From SHAN690 sp040221375 (lineage in GTDB: Bacteria > Bacteroidota > Bacteroidia > Flavobacteriales_G > Salibacteraceae): a stretch of DNA of 64,000 bases. Location of the stretch: NCBI GenBank assembly GCA_040221375.1, contig JAVKEP010000044.1, forward strand, positions 62,001-126,000, written 5' to 3'. Shown piece after piece: positions 26,681-35,080 of this stretch. Position 1 is the stretch's first letter; the number at the start of each line of letters is the position of its first letter. The position numbers and the translations under genes are program-made. A model generated the notes under the pieces. That model was not told the DNA's origin, did no database searches, and saw only the letters and a list, made by a program, of their open reading frames with translations.

Positions 26681-27739
26681 TCAATTCTCAAGTCCAAGGA
26701 TCCCAAACCCCAGATGCGCCAGTGATGGTTCCCCCATGACCAGCAACACTGCGTCTGCCTCTGCAATTGCTGATCTTCTAAGTTCGTCGGTCAGGGGTAT
26801 TCGCTGCTTGGGTTCGTCCTGTACGAGGGTTCGGTTGTAGTAGAAAAATTTGCTTTCCGGATCGAAGAGCCCTTGATGGATACCTAAGTAATAATACGTC
26901 CAGTAATAGCTGTCGCCAATCACCACCACGTTGGGCTTGTCGCCTCCTGGAAAAGCCATGCGCGGATAGGCCAAGGTTTCGTCGTCGGGTCCGAACATAA
27001 TGTTGAGCAAGTCGTGCAGGTCCTTGTCGGTATACCGAGGTTGGTCGGTCACTTCTAAGCTGTCAATACGCACTTTGGGCAAGTTCAAACCTTCCTCGGC
27101 GAAGGCAAAGCGTAGGTAGTCAGCGGAGAGGGCAGCACCAAATACGCTCCAATGGGTGCCTTGTCTGCTGTGCAAAGGATAGGTGGGTCCCTGCTCTTGG
27201 TCGTACCGAAATTGATCGATGGCGTCGCAAATCGCGTATCCTCTATTGCGCAAGGGTTGAATAAACGACTCGTAGTTTGTCGGTTTGTTTTTACAATTGA
27301 CTTCCACTTTGTTGGAGAGCGTGCGCCACTTGTTGGGCGCTATCAATAGCACGAGCTTTTTGCCTTGAGCTAGCAGGTCATTTCTAAACTTGTCCAAGGA
27401 ATCAAGGGTGCGTTCTATTTCTGCATCGCCAATGTAATCTTCACCGCATATACTAGCGCGGTACGCGGTTTCAAACAAGGTTCCATCCGAACCGTAGGTA
27501 ATGTAATCGTTGTGCTCATCGAAGAGTGAGTAGCGCAGTTGATTGACACATCGAACGAGCGCAGGCCTGAATCCGAAGTTTTTTCTACTCCGCTGTTCAG
27601 CATTCTCTTGCCATTCTCCACTGGACCACGCTTGCCAGCTCAAGGACTCCGCTGGAGGAACATACTCGGCGCCGGCCAGAGGGGTTTGCGGGATAAAATG
27701 AAAGGCCGACTGAAGGCATAAGAGCACCAGAAACGCCAC
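26681..27739 (-). CDS. AlgX/AlgJ-like SGNH-fold protein
   Basis: 352-residue protein related to the AlgX/AlgJ SGNH hydrolase-like family, which O-acetylates exopolysaccharides in alginate-type systems. An N-terminal hydrophobic segment suggests export or membrane anchoring. The two hallmark motifs are present: GTHWS (the TDxHW-type Asp/Thr-His box) near residue 195, and VVVIGDSYY with the nucleophile Ser near residue 277. The only available start is GTG 27739; there is no ATG between it and the upstream gene. It lies 22 bp downstream of the barrel gene on the same strand. No polysaccharide polymerase or MBOAT partner is next to it, so its acceptor is unknown. Confidence 0.7.
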   Translation of the reverse strand: MAFLVLLCLQSAFHFIPQTPLAGAEYVPPAESLSWQAWSSGEWQENAEQRSRKNFGFRPALVRCVNQLRYSLFDEHNDYITYGSDGTLFETAYRASICGEDYIGDAEIERTLDSLDKFRNDLLAQGKKLVLLIAPNKWRTLSNKVEVNCKNKPTNYESFIQPLRNRGYAICDAIDQFRYDQEQGPTYPLHSRQGTHWSVFGAALSADYLRFAFAEEGLNLPKVRIDSLEVTDQPRYTDKDLHDLLNIMFGPDDETLAYPRMAFPGGDKPNVVVIGDSYYWTYYYLGIHQGLFDPESKFFYYNRTLVQDEPKQRIPLTDELRRSAIAEADAVLLVMGEPSLAHLGFGILGLEN

Positions 27740-27761
27740 AGCGAGTGAGTAAAGCCGTCGG

Positions 27762-28526
27762 TCAGAATTCTTTTTTTCGATTGCGAATTTGTTTGGTAAA
27801 AAAGTAACCGATTTTCAGGTCAATACCAAAACTATTCATCCGAGCCGAAAATGGATCTCCCGAACTGAAGGATCCATAAAAATCTCTGGCATTGTTGACT
27901 TGCCATTTATACATCGGTTGCACTACCAAGACAATACGACTTTTCAGATAGGCCGAAATGCCGACCCCAATATGGGCCCCGACGTAGTAGTCTACGAAAA
28001 GGTTCACGCTTGCCGCCCCGGGAGATGTATCCAAAAACCCTTGTTGAGGGGTTTCTTCTCCTGAGTAATAATTATTACGCACGCGCTCTGCGAACAACCA
28101 ACCGCCTGCAATGCCTGCAGTGTAGATCATTTCTACCTTTCTGCGCAATCGGTGATGGGCGTTGATGTAAAATGGAATCGCCGCGATGTGCATGCTGGCC
28201 AGTGTAACGCCAATTTGGGGTTCGTCGCTATTCGGATTGGTGGTAGGATCTTCGAGGATTTCGTTTCGAAAGCCTTTGTTCATGTACATCAACCCGGTGC
28301 TTATGCTAAGAGAGGGGTCGAAGAACCGCTTGTATTCGAAACCGAAGTTGTAGCTCAGCTTTGATCCCCAAAGTTGATTGTAAAGCGGCGCATTGATGCT
28401 CTGGCCAAACCTCACCCACTCTACTGTAGGAGAGAGCAGTAACGTCAATTGAAATTTTTCGTCCCCTGCCTTGAGCTTCGGGAGAAGAGACATGCACAAG
28501 CAAACCAGAGCAATTGCCTTGCGCAT
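27762..28526 (-). CDS. outer-membrane beta-barrel protein
   Basis: 254-residue protein with a signal peptide (ends near KLKAG) and alternating hydrophobic/polar strands typical of small Bacteroidota barrels, including a C-terminal strand (FGIDLKIGYFF) followed by a basic tail. It may belong to the PorT-like barrel group, but no decisive motif is seen. Its ATG shares one base with the stop of the upstream E1 gene (TGATG), so translation is coupled to that of the E1 enzyme, an odd functional pairing. Confidence 0.75.
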   Translation of the reverse strand: MRKAIALVCLCMSLLPKLKAGDEKFQLTLLLSPTVEWVRFGQSINAPLYNQLWGSKLSYNFGFEYKRFFDPSLSISTGLMYMNKGFRNEILEDPTTNPNSDEPQIGVTLASMHIAAIPFYINAHHRLRRKVEMIYTAGIAGGWLFAERVRNNYYSGEETPQQGFLDTSPGAASVNLFVDYYVGAHIGVGISAYLKSRIVLVVQPMYKWQVNNARDFYGSFSSGDPFSARMNSFGIDLKIGYFFTKQIRNRKKEF

Positions 28527-30943
28527 CAGGAATACAATTCAGGATATTTCTCCGGATCCACCTCGTGCATAATGGCGTACACCTTTTCAAAGATGTCTTC
28601 GTTGGAAGGTTTTGAAAAATAGTCCCCGTCGGAAGCATAGGCTGGACGGTGTGCATTGGCCGTAAGGGTTCCCGGTGCTGAGTCGAGGTACTGGTAACCA
28701 CCTTGCTCTTCAAGCACTTGCTGTAGCATAAACGCTGAAGCTCCTCCAGGTACATCTTCGTCGACAAAGAGTACCCGATTGGTATTTTTAAGGCTCGACA
28801 GAATGTCACCATTCAAATCAAATGGAAGCAAGGTCTGTACATCGATTACTTCTGCTGAAATGCCCACTTCTCTCAGTTGCTTGGCTACTTCCACACACAT
28901 TCTCACCATCGAACCGTAGGTAACAACGGTGATGTCTTCGCCTTCTATCATGGTCTCTACCTTGCCCAGTTCCAATTGGAATGCGCCCAAATTCGTGGGG
29001 AGTTTTTCTTTTAAACGGTAGCCATTGAGCGACTCAATTACCAACGCTGGGTCGTCGCCTGCGAGCAGTGTGTTGTACATTCCGGCGGCCTGGGTCATGT
29101 TGCGTGGCACACAGATATGCATTCCTCTCAAGGCGTGAATGATCATGCCCATGGGCGATCCGCTGTGCCAAATTCCTTCCAATCGGTGGCCACGTGTACG
29201 AATGATGACCGGCGCTTTCTGCCCTCCTTTTGTTCGGTACTGTATCGTCGCCAAGTCATCGCTCATGATTTGCAAGGCGTACATGAGGTAATCGAGGTAT
29301 TGGATTTCTGCGATGGGGCGCAAACCGCGCATCGCCATTCCAATCCCTTGGCCGAGTATCGTGCATTCTCGGATGCCTGTATCGAATACGCGGTGTTCGC
29401 CGAACTTGGCTTGGAGGCCTTCGAGTCCTTGGTTCACCCCCCCGATTCTTCCAGCATCTTCACCGAAGATGATCAACTCAGGATGTTTTGCTAGCAAGGC
29501 CTCAAAATTATCGCGCAAGATTTCGCGTCCGTCTACCATCTGGTCGCCGTCGTAATCAGCTGCAATGGGCTGGATGCTGAGTGGTGAGTCGGGCGATTCT
29601 GAATGGAGGTGAGAAGAATAGCGATCTGCGTTTTCTTTCATCTTCGCATTCATCCAATTGATCAAAGCAGTTTTGCTCGCCAATTGCTCGTTTCGCGCGT
29701 AGCGCAATGCCTTGCGCGCTGTTTCGTAAATCTCTTTTCGGAATGGATCAGTGGCAGCCGACAATTCGTCTTTTAGCTTGTTAATGAATACGGCATTCTT
29801 GCTTTCAGACCCGAGTTTGGTCAGCAACCCTACGACTTGCTTGTGTTCTTCCTTGATCGGTTCTAAAAATGCCTTCCACGCATTGTTTTTCGCATTACGC
29901 GCATCGGTTTTAGCCTCCTTCTCAATCGCTTCGAGTTCCTCTTCTTGTGCAATTCCTTTGCTCAATATCCACTCTTTCATTTTAAAGATAGGATCGAAAT
30001 CCTTTTCCCATTGAAGCCTTTCTTTTGACTTATACCGCTCGTGTGAGCCGCTGGTAGAATGACCTTGCGGTTGGGTGACCTCTTCTACGTGCACCAATAC
30101 AGGCACATGCTCTTCGCGCGCGATCCTCGCTGCTTTTTCATAGGTTAAGACCAAGTGCGGGTAATCCCAGCCTTTCGTCTTCAAAATTTCGAATCCCTTT
30201 TTATCAGCTGTGCGCTGGAAACCTGAAAGCGCTTCAGAAATGCTTTGCTTGATCGTTTGTAGATCCTTAGGGACGGAGATTCCGTGACCGTCGTCCCAAA
30301 CAGACATCACGATCGGGACTTGAAGTACGCCCGCTGCATTCATGGCTTCCCAAAACATGCCTTCGCTGGTAGAGGCATCTCCAATGGTTCCAAAGGCTAT
30401 TTCGTTGCCGTTGTTGCTGAAGTCTTTGTGGTTCTGAAGCTCAGGATTGTTTCGGTAAAACTTGCTCGCCAACCCCAGTCCTAATAGCCGCGGCATTTGA
30501 CCAGCCGTGGGTGATATATCCGCGGAAGAATTGATTTGTTCAGAAAGCTTCAGCCAATTGCCATTGTCATCGAGCGAACGCGTAGCGTAGTGTCCGTTCA
30601 TCATTCGTCCCGCCGATGCCGGCTCTCGTTCTACGTCTGCATCTGCATACAATTGAGCGAAAAACTGCTCGCCCGTCAATAAACCAGCGGCCATCATCAT
30701 GGTCTGGTCACGGTAATATCCCGATCTCCAATCGCCCGGATGCCACTGCTTGGCGAGTGCGATTTGCGCTACCTCTTTGCCGTCGCCGAGGATTCCAAAC
30801 TTGGCTTTCCCGGTGAGCACTTCTCTCCGTCCCATCAAGCTGATCTCTCGGCTGAAGTTCGCCAAGCGAAAATCATTCAGCACCTCTTGCTTGAGTTCGT
30901 CCTTGGTTATCTCTTTTTCTGATGCGGTTGTGGTTTCTGACAT
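28526..30943 (-). CDS. 2-oxoacid dehydrogenase E1, alpha and beta subunits fused
   Basis: 805-residue thiamine-diphosphate enzyme joining E1-alpha (about 1-400) and E1-beta (about 465-805). The alpha half has the TPP/Mg motif GDASTSEG at 188-195, followed by DDGHGISVP. The beta half starts near DGREILRDNFEALLAKHPEL and has IFGEDAGRIGGVNQG. Fused E1 of this kind is typical of Bacteroidota branched-chain 2-oxoacid dehydrogenases; pyruvate as substrate cannot be excluded. The E2 and E3 partners are not in the window. The promoter box is at 30985-30992. Confidence 0.93.
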   Translation of the reverse strand: MSETTTASEKEITKDELKQEVLNDFRLANFSREISLMGRREVLTGKAKFGILGDGKEVAQIALAKQWHPGDWRSGYYRDQTMMMAAGLLTGEQFFAQLYADADVEREPASAGRMMNGHYATRSLDDNGNWLKLSEQINSSADISPTAGQMPRLLGLGLASKFYRNNPELQNHKDFSNNGNEIAFGTIGDASTSEGMFWEAMNAAGVLQVPIVMSVWDDGHGISVPKDLQTIKQSISEALSGFQRTADKKGFEILKTKGWDYPHLVLTYEKAARIAREEHVPVLVHVEEVTQPQGHSTSGSHERYKSKERLQWEKDFDPIFKMKEWILSKGIAQEEELEAIEKEAKTDARNAKNNAWKAFLEPIKEEHKQVVGLLTKLGSESKNAVFINKLKDELSAATDPFRKEIYETARKALRYARNEQLASKTALINWMNAKMKENADRYSSHLHSESPDSPLSIQPIAADYDGDQMVDGREILRDNFEALLAKHPELIIFGEDAGRIGGVNQGLEGLQAKFGEHRVFDTGIRECTILGQGIGMAMRGLRPIAEIQYLDYLMYALQIMSDDLATIQYRTKGGQKAPVIIRTRGHRLEGIWHSGSPMGMIIHALRGMHICVPRNMTQAAGMYNTLLAGDDPALVIESLNGYRLKEKLPTNLGAFQLELGKVETMIEGEDITVVTYGSMVRMCVEVAKQLREVGISAEVIDVQTLLPFDLNGDILSSLKNTNRVLFVDEDVPGGASAFMLQQVLEEQGGYQYLDSAPGTLTANAHRPAYASDGDYFSKPSNEDIFEKVYAIMHEVDPEKYPELYS

Positions 30944-30984
30944 GCGGTCGTATTTACATCGAAAACGGGCGGTTTTCGGGCTTG

Positions 30985-30992
30985 CAAAGGTA
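30985..30992 (-). promoter_or_regulatory. Bacteroidota -7 promoter element (TACCTTTG on minus strand)
   Basis: Exact TAnnTTTG, about 41 bp before the E1 start. A minus-strand TTG at 31019-31021 lies 26 bp upstream, slightly far for a -33 element, and falls within the T run of the preceding terminator. Confidence 0.55.
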
Positions 30993-31018
30993 AGAAATGA
31001 AGGTCGGAATGTCCATCA

Positions 31019-31047
31019 CAAAAAAGTCCCAGCGCGTGGCTGGGACT
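31019..31047 (-). terminator. Rho-independent terminator of the padR-pspC operon
   Basis: Perfect 9-bp arms (AGTCCCAGC and GCTGGGACT), a five-base loop and six T residues on the minus strand. It follows the pspC-family stop codon by 36 bp and separates that operon from the E1 gene. Confidence 0.9.
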
Positions 31048-31083
31048 TGAACCTAACTAAACAGAGAAGAGAAAAGAACGATC

Positions 31084-32760
31084 TTAGTTTTCGGATAGAT
31101 TGATGTCGACCTTCAGCTCGCCGTCCTCACTGACACCTTCAAACTTGAGGCTAGACTTGGGTTTGGTCTCTTCGCAATCGAGGCATGTGAGGCCTTCTTC
31201 AGACATCATCCAATAGTGGTTGACCATTCTCGGGTCGTAGATATTTTGCACGTTGTCAATGTCATCGATGATGCGTTTCATGTCGTTGGACAGGTAGATG
31301 GTTTTGCCAACGGGCAGGCGCAGTACCAATTCCACGTCTTGTCCACGTAACATTTGGGACTCTGGATACGTGAAATATGGACTGAAGGTCACAATGTTCG
31401 AGTCGACGGTGAAGGAATACTTAATCGAGTCGGCCCGGACGCTGGCTTCTTCGTAGCTATCGGCACTCGCGGTACGGTTCACTTCTATGAGCACTTCGCT
31501 CGTTTTCGAAGCGCGTACGTCGAAGTCAATGTTCCCGACCATAATGCGTCCATCTACGATGCGCATCATGAAATCGTTGTTGGCGTAGTAAGCACGTTTT
31601 TCCGAGATGTTGAAGGGGTCGTCTCCTACTTCCAAAATCAAGGTATCGGAAACTAAGCCTAAATCATCCAGCGTGATCCGGTCGGTCATGGTTTCCTCTT
31701 TGGAATACTCCCCAGCCGTATTCAACACTACCGTTATGCCAGCGAAGAATCCCAGGAACCACAACCCCATCAAGCTTGCTCCTAAGTATGGAACACGCAC
31801 CGTCGGAAAGAGCAGCACCAAGCCACCATAGGCCAATCCAAGAAACGGGATGCCTACGAACAAGAACAACCCCAAAACTGCCAGGTAAAACCATTCGCTG
31901 GAGTTGAATATCAAGTCTCCGATTTCGTAAATAGAATAGCTCGAATCCCATCCGTGGGATCCGAGGTGCACGATGTCAGCAATACCAATGACCCCGGTAA
32001 GGAGCACGACGATCGTTACGACGCCGATCAGGATGAAGGCTACACCCAGTACCTTACCGAGTACGGTAAAAAAACCGCGAAAGAGTTCTGCCATAAAGTT
32101 GAAAAACTTGTCAATGCCACGCTCGATTTTTCGACCCGTGCCATCGGTGAAGTTTTGTCCTCCTTTGGAGAAACGTGCACCGATGTTGTTAAGCTCTTCT
32201 TCCACCGTCTTGCCGATGCTATCGATGTTGACTGGTTTTCCTCGCATGCTCAACTTATCCGCGCTGGTCTTCGCAACGGGAATGATCATCCAGAGGATAA
32301 TGTAGAACAATACGCCGGTTCCAAAGAAGATGAGAGCAACGGCAAACGACAATCGAATCCAAATTGGATCGACTCCAAAGTAGTAGGCAATTCCTGAACA
32401 GACACCACCGATCAGCGGATTGTCTGGATCGCGGAACAGTCTTTTCTGTCCTTCATAGCTACGCGATGAATAGCTCGGTTCATCTACTTCGATCTCTTCG
32501 TCTTCAAAATCTTCGGGATTTCCCATGATTTCGATGACGGCTTGTACGTCGGTAGTAGAAACAACGGCCTTCACATCACCTTTTCGTTCGAGCAGCAGCT
32601 CAGCGATGCGTAGTTCGATATCGGAGAGGATCTCATCCTTTCCTGCGCTTCGTTCATAAAGTCTGCCTATCCTTTTCAGATAGCCCGACAGTAAGTCGTA
32701 AGCATCTTCGTCAAGCGTGAAAACCTGACCACTTAAATTGACTTGAACGGTCTTTTTCAT
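31084..32760 (-). CDS. PspC-domain membrane protein
   Basis: 558-residue membrane protein. The cytoplasmic N-terminal part (about 1-100) is followed by a PspC domain at about 105-165 (KRLFRDPDNPLIGGVCSGIA, then its hydrophobic helix). More membrane helices lie at about 225-350, and a C-terminal region of mainly beta-strands may face the periplasm. PspC proteins in the phage-shock response sense envelope stress with PspA/B, but in Bacteroidota they usually occur with a PadR regulator, as here; no pspA is near. The ATG overlaps the padR stop by 4 bp. Expression is expected to follow padR autoregulation. Confidence 0.88.
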   Translation of the reverse strand: MKKTVQVNLSGQVFTLDEDAYDLLSGYLKRIGRLYERSAGKDEILSDIELRIAELLLERKGDVKAVVSTTDVQAVIEIMGNPEDFEDEEIEVDEPSYSSRSYEGQKRLFRDPDNPLIGGVCSGIAYYFGVDPIWIRLSFAVALIFFGTGVLFYIILWMIIPVAKTSADKLSMRGKPVNIDSIGKTVEEELNNIGARFSKGGQNFTDGTGRKIERGIDKFFNFMAELFRGFFTVLGKVLGVAFILIGVVTIVVLLTGVIGIADIVHLGSHGWDSSYSIYEIGDLIFNSSEWFYLAVLGLFLFVGIPFLGLAYGGLVLLFPTVRVPYLGASLMGLWFLGFFAGITVVLNTAGEYSKEETMTDRITLDDLGLVSDTLILEVGDDPFNISEKRAYYANNDFMMRIVDGRIMVGNIDFDVRASKTSEVLIEVNRTASADSYEEASVRADSIKYSFTVDSNIVTFSPYFTYPESQMLRGQDVELVLRLPVGKTIYLSNDMKRIIDDIDNVQNIYDPRMVNHYWMMSEEGLTCLDCEETKPKSSLKFEGVSEDGELKVDINLSEN

Positions 32761-33104
32761 TTTTCCTTAGGGGGTTTAGTGTCCTGAATTACTTTGTCTA
32801 CGGCGTCCCTGAGTTCCTCCCAGGAGGTCGCCAACTCTTTATAAAAAGTTTTTCCTTGTTCTGTCAAACTGTAGTACTTACGGGGCGGACCAGACTTGGA
32901 CTCTTCCCATCGGTACGTCAGCAGACCCGCGTTCTTAAGCCGACTAAGCAGCGGGTACAACGTACCTTCTACCACAATCAACTCAACTTCCTTCAGCGAT
33001 CCAAGCACATCGGATGGATAGGCTTCTTCCTTCTGAAGCAAGGCGAGTACACAGAACTCGAGGATTCCTTTGCGTAATTGAGCTTTTGAGTTTTCAATAT
33101 TCAT
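32757..33104 (-). CDS. PadR family transcriptional regulator
   Basis: 115-residue winged-helix regulator. The N-terminal domain has the PadR signature: LRKGILEFCVLALLQKEEAY, then VVEGTLYPLLSRLKNAGLL (recognition helix) and PPRKYYSLTEQG (wing). A short C-terminal helix serves dimerisation. It forms an operon with the PspC-domain gene (ATGA overlap). A TACTATG/CATAGTA palindrome lies across its own promoter, so it most likely represses its own operon. The effector is unknown. Confidence 0.95.
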   Translation of the reverse strand: MNIENSKAQLRKGILEFCVLALLQKEEAYPSDVLGSLKEVELIVVEGTLYPLLSRLKNAGLLTYRWEESKSGPPRKYYSLTEQGKTFYKELATSWEELRDAVDKVIQDTKPPKEK

Positions 33105-33121
33105 GATCTGTTATTGCATTA

Positions 33122-33153
33122 CAAATATATAGGTATAAGACTTTACTATGCAA
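33122..33153 (-). promoter_or_regulatory. padR-pspC promoter (TTG-N21-TATATTTG on minus strand)
   Basis: Exact -7 box at 33122-33129 and TTG at 33151-33153, with a 21-bp spacer that fits the Bacteroidota promoter. The start site would lie near 33115, giving a leader of about ten bases. Confidence 0.7.
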
Positions 33154-33162
33154 TACATAGTA
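33144..33162. promoter_or_regulatory. probable PadR operator
   Basis: Perfect inverted repeat TACTATG-CAATA-CATAGTA. Its centre covers the -33 TTG of the padR promoter, as expected for a repressor that blocks RNA polymerase. Confidence 0.65.
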
Positions 33163-33311
33163 CTATATAAATTTCCACCGGCCAACCTAACGTGCTGTAT
33201 ATCAGCGCGATTAATTTTTGATCCTCCAGCAGACTAATCCTTCAAAGCTTTCACTATTTAACTCAATTTTTCAATTCATCGTCCGATATTTGCCGCCCAA
33301 AGCAATTTACC

Positions 33312-34142
33312 ATGAAGCACATTTTCATCCTACTCACCACAGCCTTGGTCATCACGAGCTGTGTTCCTCAAAAGAAATTTGCCGCCCTTCAAGCAGAAAA
33401 TGCCCGGCTGATTGCTATGGCTCCTGCCGCTGAAGCAAAGGCCAAGCTCGAAGCTTCAGAAGTGCTCAAGCAGCAAGAAGAAATCCAGCAATTGAAGGCT
33501 CAAGTTCAGGCTTTAGCCGAAGCAGAAAAGCAGTACCGAAGCATGATGGAAGCAGGCGAAATGCCGCAACCCACCCCGGAACAAATGAGGATGCAAGAGT
33601 TGAAATACGCCGAATCGATGAACAAGCCAATCGATCCGGAAAACGGCCCCATGGAGCACGAACGTTCTGAATTGCAACGTCAGTATGAGCAAGCTGAATT
33701 TCAGCAACGAATGGTCATACAGGCCATGCGAGCTACGCTTTCTGATTACAAAGCCACCCAAGTGAGCTACGACATCGGAGGTGGAAGGTCAGTGGTCTGC
33801 ATCAGCGCAAAAGAATTGTTCGAGCCAGGAAAAGCCGAACTCAGTGAAATGGGTAAAGGACTCGTATCCAGAATCGCCATCGCACTTGAAGGGAGCGCAC
33901 CACTGCACTACACCATCAATGCCATCACGGAAGGCGACATGAACAAAGCGGCTGACCAAGCAGGAGCCGTCTACGCACAACTCGCCAAGGAAAAAGGAAA
34001 CGTTCGGATGCCCAAATCCATCGGAGCCGTACCATGCGACAAAGCCGCCGGCATTACGAAAATCTCGTGCGACCGCATCGAACTATCATTGGAACAGGAT
34101 TACGAATTGATCATGGGCCAGGTCAATACTGCACTTAGGTAA
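33312..34142 (+). CDS. coiled-coil lipoprotein with OmpA/MotB-like remnant
   Basis: 276-residue lipoprotein. The signal ends in the lipobox ITSC (Cys17). Residues of about 20-75 and 115-145 are alanine/glutamate/glutamine-rich coiled coil. The region from about 155 (CISAKELFEPGKAELSEMG) resembles the first half of an OmpA/MotB peptidoglycan-binding domain, but the later conserved Arg-rich half is missing or too diverged to see. It probably sits in the envelope; function unknown. A near-match -7 box GATATTTG lies about 25 bp before the start. Confidence 0.65.
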   Translation: MKHIFILLTTALVITSCVPQKKFAALQAENARLIAMAPAAEAKAKLEASEVLKQQEEIQQLKAQVQALAEAEKQYRSMMEAGEMPQPTPEQMRMQELKYAESMNKPIDPENGPMEHERSELQRQYEQAEFQQRMVIQAMRATLSDYKATQVSYDIGGGRSVVCISAKELFEPGKAELSEMGKGLVSRIAIALEGSAPLHYTINAITEGDMNKAADQAGAVYAQLAKEKGNVRMPKSIGAVPCDKAAGITKISCDRIELSLEQDYELIMGQVNTALR

Positions 34143-34209
34143 GGCCGCATTCTGGCGCAAAGGCAATCGGAAGAGCAACTAACTTTTTGCCCTTCGCTTC
34201 AGAGAAGGC

Positions 34210-35058
34210 CTAGCGGTCCTTAAACGCCTGCATCATCTCCACTACGGATGCGTGGGGACGTCCCGCAGCGACCTCATAATGTGAGGGAACGTCATTAACC
34301 CCCTCGCGGATTCCGTCGTAGATGCCCGCGATGACCGTTCCGATAAAATCCCCTAGTTCGGCTCTTCGCTCCTTTAAATACGCATCGAATGGGATATGAT
34401 TGAAGGAAAGCTTGGTTCCAAACACTTGGTTCATAAATTCGGCCAATTGCGCCTGGGAAATGGATTCACCGAGCAGTGAATACGTCTGACCATTGTGCAC
34501 ATCTCCAAGCAGCATTTGCGTATAAGCGAAACCCAATTCTTCTCTAGAGGTATATCCGCACTTCCCCTCTCCCGCACAGTTTCGTATCTCCCCTTCTCGA
34601 ACGTAGTGGTCGATGTACGCCAAGTCAGGTTCAATGTAAATTCCATTTCTCCCAATCGCCCATAACAGACCTGAGTCTTTGACATCCTTTTCGGTTTGGC
34701 GGTTGCTACTCACAATTGGACTGAACGCATTCTTCTCTTCATCGCCGATAATGCTTGTATAAACTATCTTCCGAACCCCGTTTTGTCGGGCGGCTTCGAT
34801 GACGTTACGGTGTTGTTGAATCCTTTTTTGAGGTTCGTCCATTCCGGAAATAAGCACCACAGAATCAACGCCCTGCAGTGCCAAGTCAAAGGCTTCGCGG
34901 TTATTGTAATCGCCTGCACGGATTTCAATACCAAGGTGGGATGCTTTTTTAGGCGTACGAACGATGCCAATTACATTCTCCGCGCCTATCGCGTTTTTTA
35001 GCTCTTGCACGATGGACGTGCCCAATTGACCATTGGCCGCTGTGACGGCTATTTTCAT
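34210..35058 (-). CDS. NmrA-like NAD(P)H-binding oxidoreductase (QorB type)
   Basis: 282-residue Rossmann-fold protein of the atypical short-chain dehydrogenase group. It has the nucleotide-binding loop TAANGQLG at the N-terminus, VVLISGMDE, and IVYTSIIG in place of a usual catalytic Ser region. It lacks the YxxxK motif, as do NmrA and QorB proteins. QorB relatives reduce quinones with NADPH; NmrA relatives act as redox sensors. The choice between them is not possible here. It has the same orientation as the type-B cassette and starts 23 bp downstream of it. Confidence 0.85.
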   Translation of the reverse strand: MKIAVTAANGQLGTSIVQELKNAIGAENVIGIVRTPKKASHLGIEIRAGDYNNREAFDLALQGVDSVVLISGMDEPQKRIQQHRNVIEAARQNGVRKIVYTSIIGDEEKNAFSPIVSSNRQTEKDVKDSGLLWAIGRNGIYIEPDLAYIDHYVREGEIRNCAGEGKCGYTSREELGFAYTQMLLGDVHNGQTYSLLGESISQAQLAEFMNQVFGTKLSFNHIPFDAYLKERRAELGDFIGTVIAGIYDGIREGVNDVPSHYEVAAGRPHASVVEMMQAFKDR

Positions 35059-35080
35059 TGTATGCAGTTTTTGTTTTCCA

